64,000 nucleotides of DNA from Actinoallomurus liliacearum. GTDB taxonomy: Bacteria > Actinomycetota > Actinomycetes > Streptosporangiales > Streptosporangiaceae. Below the pieces are notes generated by a model, which saw only the letters and a program-made list of their open reading frames with translations, did no database searches and was not told where the DNA came from. A program made the translations under genes and the position numbers. The stretch is from NCBI RefSeq assembly GCF_039542035.1, contig NZ_BAABHJ010000002.1:496001-560000 (forward strand), given 5' to 3'. This document shows positions 61,077 through 64,000 of this stretch, piece after piece; positions within the stretch are counted from its first letter, which is position 1; every line of letters begins with the position of its first letter.

Positions 61077-61634
61077 GTGGACGAGCAAGAGGCCCGATTC
61101 ACCCGCCTCTACGAGACGTACTACCGCAACGTCTTCGGCTACGTCGTGCTGCGGGTCCCGCCCCAGGCCGCCGAGGACGTCACCAACGAGGTGTTCACGA
61201 TCGCGTGGCGGAAGGTCGACGAGATCCCCGAGCGGGCGCTGCCGTGGCTGCTGGCCGTGGCCAGGAACCTCGTCCGCCAGTCCCATGGCGCCGCCGGACA
61301 CGCGCGCCGCCTGGTCGACCGGCTGGCCGGCCTGACCACGGACGCGGACCTGCACGCCTGGGATGCCGCCGACCACGTCATTGCCCGTGACCAGGCACTG
61401 GCGGCCCTGCGCACCCTGTCCCCCAAGGAGGCCGAAGCGGTCACCTTGACCGCCTGGCACGGGCTCGAGCCCGCCGATGCGGCCCGGGTCGCCGGCTGCT
61501 CCCGCGCCGCCCTCACCGTCCGGCTGCACCGCGGACGCCGACGGCTGGCCAGGGCACTGGAGGCGTCCCGCGAACCCGGCACGCGCACTTCCGCACCCGT
61601 CTCGCACGACCGAGTCATCCCGGAGAAGCTGTGA
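61077..61634 (+). CDS. ECF sigma-70 family sigma factor
   Basis: 185 residues. The sigma-2 region reads FTRLYETYYRNVFGYVVLRV and AEDVTNEVFTIAWRKVDEI. Sigma-4 has LRTLSPKEAEAVTLTAWHGLEPADAARVAGCSRAALTVRLHRGRRRL. AAGGAGGT precedes GTG 61077. The downstream gene overlaps it (GTGA) and encodes a CU044_5270 protein, a common partner in Streptosporangiales. No classical anti-sigma is present. The stimulus is unknown. Confidence 0.9.
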   Translation: MDEQEARFTRLYETYYRNVFGYVVLRVPPQAAEDVTNEVFTIAWRKVDEIPERALPWLLAVARNLVRQSHGAAGHARRLVDRLAGLTTDADLHAWDAADHVIARDQALAALRTLSPKEAEAVTLTAWHGLEPADAARVAGCSRAALTVRLHRGRRRLARALEASREPGTRTSAPVSHDRVIPEKL

Positions 61635-62812
61635 AGCAGAACGAACTCGACAGCGTGATCAACGCCCTGAAGCCCGCGGTGGTCGACGAACTCGCCAACG
61701 CGGCCTATGAACGACGTCCCGACACGTCACTGGTCCGTGCGCGCACCGGCACGGCCCCCGTGGGCCGGGGTCTGGTCCCGGGACGGCGGCCGGTCCGGCG
61801 GCTGGCCTTCGCCACCGGCGCGACCGCGGTGGTGACGGCCACGGCGGTGCTGGCCGCGGGCGTGCTGTCCAGAGGCCACGACGGCGGTACGGCGGGGAAC
61901 GGCACCGCCGGCCGGCAGGAAGCGATCGACACCCGTGCGTTCCTGCTGGCCAGCGCGGAGACGATCGCCAAGCAGCCCGCCGCCCATGGAACGTGCTGGT
62001 ACAGCCGGACGCGCACGTGGGACGACCACCTGGCGCCCTTCCAAAAGCCCGGACCGGGCGTCAGCCCGGTCCCCCAGGGCAGCCCGAACCCGCAGGTCAA
62101 GTCCCCCAGGATTCCCCCGGTCAAGCCCCAGACGTTCCAGGCGCGGGGCGCGAGCAGCGACGAGAGTTGGGCGTGCGCCCTGCCGGGCGAGACCGGCATG
62201 CGGTTCCGATCGCGCCTGCCGCTGGACGTCCAGGTCACCTTCCCCACCAAGAGGGACGAGGCGGCCTGGCGGGCGGCGGGTTCACCGCCTCTCAACGTCA
62301 ACGGCTTCACGACGGCGTCCAAGCCGGTCACGACGACGTACGACAAGGGCTCGCATCTGGTGAACCCCGACATCGGCCGCCACGAGATCGAGTGGAAGAC
62401 CATCGCGAAGCTGCCGACGACCAAGAGCGGACTGGAGGGCTACCTGCGGAAGTTGTGGCGGGAGGACACCAAGGGCAGGGCCGATTTCGGGAAGTACGTC
62501 TTCGTCAGCGCCTCGGAGCTGCTCAGGACTCCGACCATCCCCGGCACGCGCGCGTCGCTCTACCGGATCCTCGCGGACTCCCCGTCCGTCCACGTCACCG
62601 GACGGATCAAGGATCGAGAGGGCAGGTCCGGCGTGGCCGTCTCGGCTCAGGTCCTCGACGGCGTGGCCATCCGGCTGACCGTGGACCCGGTGACCGCCCA
62701 GCTCCTCGACTACGAGCAGCTTCCCGGCACCGGCAAGAACGGCCCCGGCCAGTACATCGCCTACGAACGCCAGGGCTGGGTGAACAAGATCGGCGCTGTC
62801 CCCGCCTCCTGA
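61631..62812 (+). CDS. CU044_5270 family membrane protein
   Basis: 393 residues. A short N-terminal cytosolic part (about 1-55) precedes a membrane helix (LAFATGATAVVTATAVLAAGVL), and the rest (about 85-393) would lie outside. TCWYSRTRTW and RTPTIPGTRASLYRILADSP are typical of this family, which nearly always follows an ECF sigma factor. It probably senses a stimulus or holds the sigma factor inactive through its N-terminus. GTG 61631 overlaps the sigma stop as GTGA. Confidence 0.85.
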   Translation: MKQNELDSVINALKPAVVDELANAAYERRPDTSLVRARTGTAPVGRGLVPGRRPVRRLAFATGATAVVTATAVLAAGVLSRGHDGGTAGNGTAGRQEAIDTRAFLLASAETIAKQPAAHGTCWYSRTRTWDDHLAPFQKPGPGVSPVPQGSPNPQVKSPRIPPVKPQTFQARGASSDESWACALPGETGMRFRSRLPLDVQVTFPTKRDEAAWRAAGSPPLNVNGFTTASKPVTTTYDKGSHLVNPDIGRHEIEWKTIAKLPTTKSGLEGYLRKLWREDTKGRADFGKYVFVSASELLRTPTIPGTRASLYRILADSPSVHVTGRIKDREGRSGVAVSAQVLDGVAIRLTVDPVTAQLLDYEQLPGTGKNGPGQYIAYERQGWVNKIGAVPAS

Positions 62813-62813
62813 C

Positions 62814-62849
62814 GAAGGCCTCGCCGGGCACCGCGTCGGCGAGGCCTTC
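62814..62849 (+). terminator. terminator hairpin of the sigma operon
   Basis: A 13-bp perfect stem GAAGGCCTCGCCG (62814-62826) with its reverse complement (62837-62849) and a 10-base loop. It begins two bases after the CU044_5270 stop. Confidence 0.85.
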
Positions 62850-62951
62850 ACCAGCGCCGGGTACCACTCGAACCGATCCGCCCGCTCCGCCAACCGCACT
62901 CAGTCTCCTCGCGAGCCCCCGCGCGTTGCGGTCGGCGAGCCCGGTGGTTAA

Positions 62952-62963
62952 ATTGTCGACATC
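62952..62963. promoter_or_regulatory. GntR-type half-palindromic site ATTGTCGACATC
   Basis: Located 76 bases upstream of the GntR start. It matches ATTGTTGACAATC at 63955-63967 in most positions, with one base missing in the right arm. Sites of the form ATTGT-NN-ACAAT are typical of FadR/FCD-type GntR proteins. Confidence 0.5.
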
Positions 62964-63038
62964 TTCTTCGACGATTCGACCATTCCCACGACTAAAGTGA
63001 CAGGGCGCGTCGCGTACAAGCCCCGCGAGTGAGGGACC

Positions 63039-63698
63039 ATGCCAGCGCAGGAGCAGACCGCGGCCGGCTCGGGGGCCGTCGCGCCAGAAGACGTCACCGC
63101 CGCGATCCGCGAGGCGATCGTCCGGGGCGAGTTCGCGCCCAACCAGCGGCTCGTCGAGGCCGACCTGTCCCAGCAGTTCGGCGCGAGCCGCAGCGGCGTG
63201 CGCACGGCGCTGTTCGAGTTGGCCAACGAGGGACTCGTCGAGCGCGTTCAGCACCGGGGCGCCCGCGTCCGCGCGGTGACGCTCGAGGAGGCGATCGAGA
63301 TCTCCGAAGTGCGGATGGTCGTCGAGGGCCTGTGCGCGGCCAAGGCCGCCGAGCGCGTCACCGATGAGGAGATCGCGGAGCTGCGATCGATCGGGGACGC
63401 CATGCGCGCCGCGGTTGCCGACGGGCACGTGCTGAAGTACTCCGAGCTCAACCAGTTGCTGCACCGGCGCATCATCGAGATCGGCGGTCAGGCGACGGCC
63501 GCCGGCGTCGTGGAGCGGCTGCGCGCGCAGAACGTCCGGCACCAGTTCCGGCTCGCCCTGGTGCCCGGACGGCCGAACGTCTCGCTGGCCGAGCACCTGG
63601 CGATCATCGACGAGGTGTGCGCGCACGCCCCCGACGCCGCCGAGCGCGCCGCTCGCCGCCACCTCGCCAGCGTCATCCAGGCACTCAAGGCGATCTGA
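63039..63698 (+). CDS. GntR family regulator, FCD domain
   Basis: 219 residues. The winged helix reads VTAAIREAIVRGEFAPNQRLVEADLSQQFGASRSGVRTAL, and the FCD part (about 90-215) has VRMVVEGLCAAKAAERV, LLHRRIIEIG and LAEHLAIIDEV with candidate metal ligands. FCD members bind organic acids. Probable sites for it flank the gene on both sides. The regulated gene lies just beyond the window. Confidence 0.85.
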   Translation: MPAQEQTAAGSGAVAPEDVTAAIREAIVRGEFAPNQRLVEADLSQQFGASRSGVRTALFELANEGLVERVQHRGARVRAVTLEEAIEISEVRMVVEGLCAAKAAERVTDEEIAELRSIGDAMRAAVADGHVLKYSELNQLLHRRIIEIGGQATAAGVVERLRAQNVRHQFRLALVPGRPNVSLAEHLAIIDEVCAHAPDAAERAARRHLASVIQALKAI

Positions 63699-63731
63699 CC
63701 CCGGATCCCGCCGGACCGGACGGCGAGGACA

Positions 63732-63768
63732 CCGGCCGCCGGCGGCGCCGGCGCGGGCCGGCGGCCGG
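63732..63768 (+). terminator. terminator hairpin after GntR
   Basis: A 12-bp perfect stem (CCGGCCGCCGGC at 63732-63743 with its complement at 63757-63768) and a 13-base loop, 33 bases after the stop. Confidence 0.65.
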
Positions 63769-63954
63769 ATGGTCAGGTACGCAGCCGCCATCATCACCGC
63801 GCCGACCACCCCTGCGATCTACCCAGCTCGTCCCCGTTGCCGCGCATCATCGTGCGTCGGGGCCGGCTGTGAGCAGGGCGCAGCCGTCGACCTGCCGGGG
63901 CCTGGCGGCTACTGATGCATTGCCGCATAAGTCAGCGACAAGAGATGCAGCAAT

Positions 63955-63966
63955 ATTGTTGACAAT
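63955..63966. promoter_or_regulatory. ATTGT-TG-ACAAT perfect palindrome
   Basis: A 12-bp perfect palindrome 257 bases after the GntR stop and 34 bases from the window end. Its position suggests the promoter of the next gene, probably regulated by this GntR protein. It matches the site at 62952-62963. Confidence 0.55.
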
Positions 63967-64000
63967 CTGCTCAGGCGGCGGCCAGCATGGACGGTGGGCG

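Larger units (their letters stand above)
63699..64000. other. 302-bp end region
   Basis: Holds the GntR terminator and a perfect operator-like site near the end of the window. A short minus-strand frame (about 63769-63809) has no start or family signature. Nothing else is seen. Confidence 0.5.

Noticed and set aside
63769..63809. A minus-strand peptide with VVGAVMMAAAYLTIR, like the end of a membrane protein
   Set aside because: A stop codon lies just upstream in the same frame and there is no start or further similarity. It overlaps the GntR terminator region.

Overview
The window is a strongly GC-rich stretch from an actinomycete chromosome, most likely a member of the Streptosporangiales (Thermomonosporaceae or Streptosporangiaceae type). 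This rests on gene content: a garA/ftsR locus, a CU044_5270-type protein, a DUF397 protein, a CGNR regulator, an F420-type LLM oxidoreductase, GTG and TTG starts, and many GTGA/ATGA overlaps. There are 56 supported protein genes, no rRNA or tRNA, no CRISPR array and no intact transposase.

Region 1 (1-16.5 kb). A partial SCO6745-type gene, an NmrA-type reductase, a large flippase-like membrane protein with a degenerate kinase domain and a glutathionyl-hydroquinone reductase precede the conserved actinobacterial 'Rv1822-Rv1830' block on the minus strand. In transcription order this is PgsA-like CDP-alcohol phosphatidyltransferase, mannose-1-phosphate guanylyltransferase with a degenerate mutase domain, alpha/beta hydrolase, DUF881, small basic protein, DUF881, FHA protein (GarA), MerR (FtsR), bifunctional nuclease and a second MerR. 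gcvH, present at this point in Mycobacterium tuberculosis, is absent; a sigma-A-like promoter drives the FHA gene instead.

Region 2 (16.5-28.5 kb). Mixed accessory genes: a short DUF397 protein, aldo/keto reductase, APH-type kinase, a three-domain methyltransferase/CgeB-like/GT2 protein followed by a GT-C membrane protein, a RibD-type reductase, a large LuxR/NB-ARC regulator and an M19 dipeptidase.

Region 3 (28.5-43.8 kb). A PaaX-type regulator diverges from an SDR/amidohydrolase/CoA-ligase/MaoC operon (acyl- or aryl-CoA catabolism). An MFS exporter and a CGNR regulator diverge around two identical-arm operators. A secreted hydrolase and a second MFS gene precede a reductive pyrimidine/hydantoin operon: beta-ureidopropionase, dihydropyrimidinase, LLM oxidoreductase and NCS1 permease, facing a PucR regulator.

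Region 4 (43.8-64 kb). Two Ser/Thr kinases, small membrane proteins, a beta-carbonic anhydrase, an AA10 lytic polysaccharide monooxygenase with possible IS200/IS605-type hairpins upstream, a DksA/TraR zinc-finger protein, a LacI-regulated maltose-type ABC operon with a GH13 glucosidase, a VOC protein, an ECF sigma factor with its CU044_5270 partner, and a GntR/FCD regulator with matching operators on both sides.

The best unexplained signals are regulatory: paired CGTCACC-N9-GGTGACG operators 42 bp apart, a TTGTG/CACAA palindrome, GAGTAC-TT-GTACTC, an ATTGT-TG-ACAAT site, a 15-bp perfect inverted repeat at 16.6 kb and the IS605-like hairpin pair at 50.9-51.1 kb.
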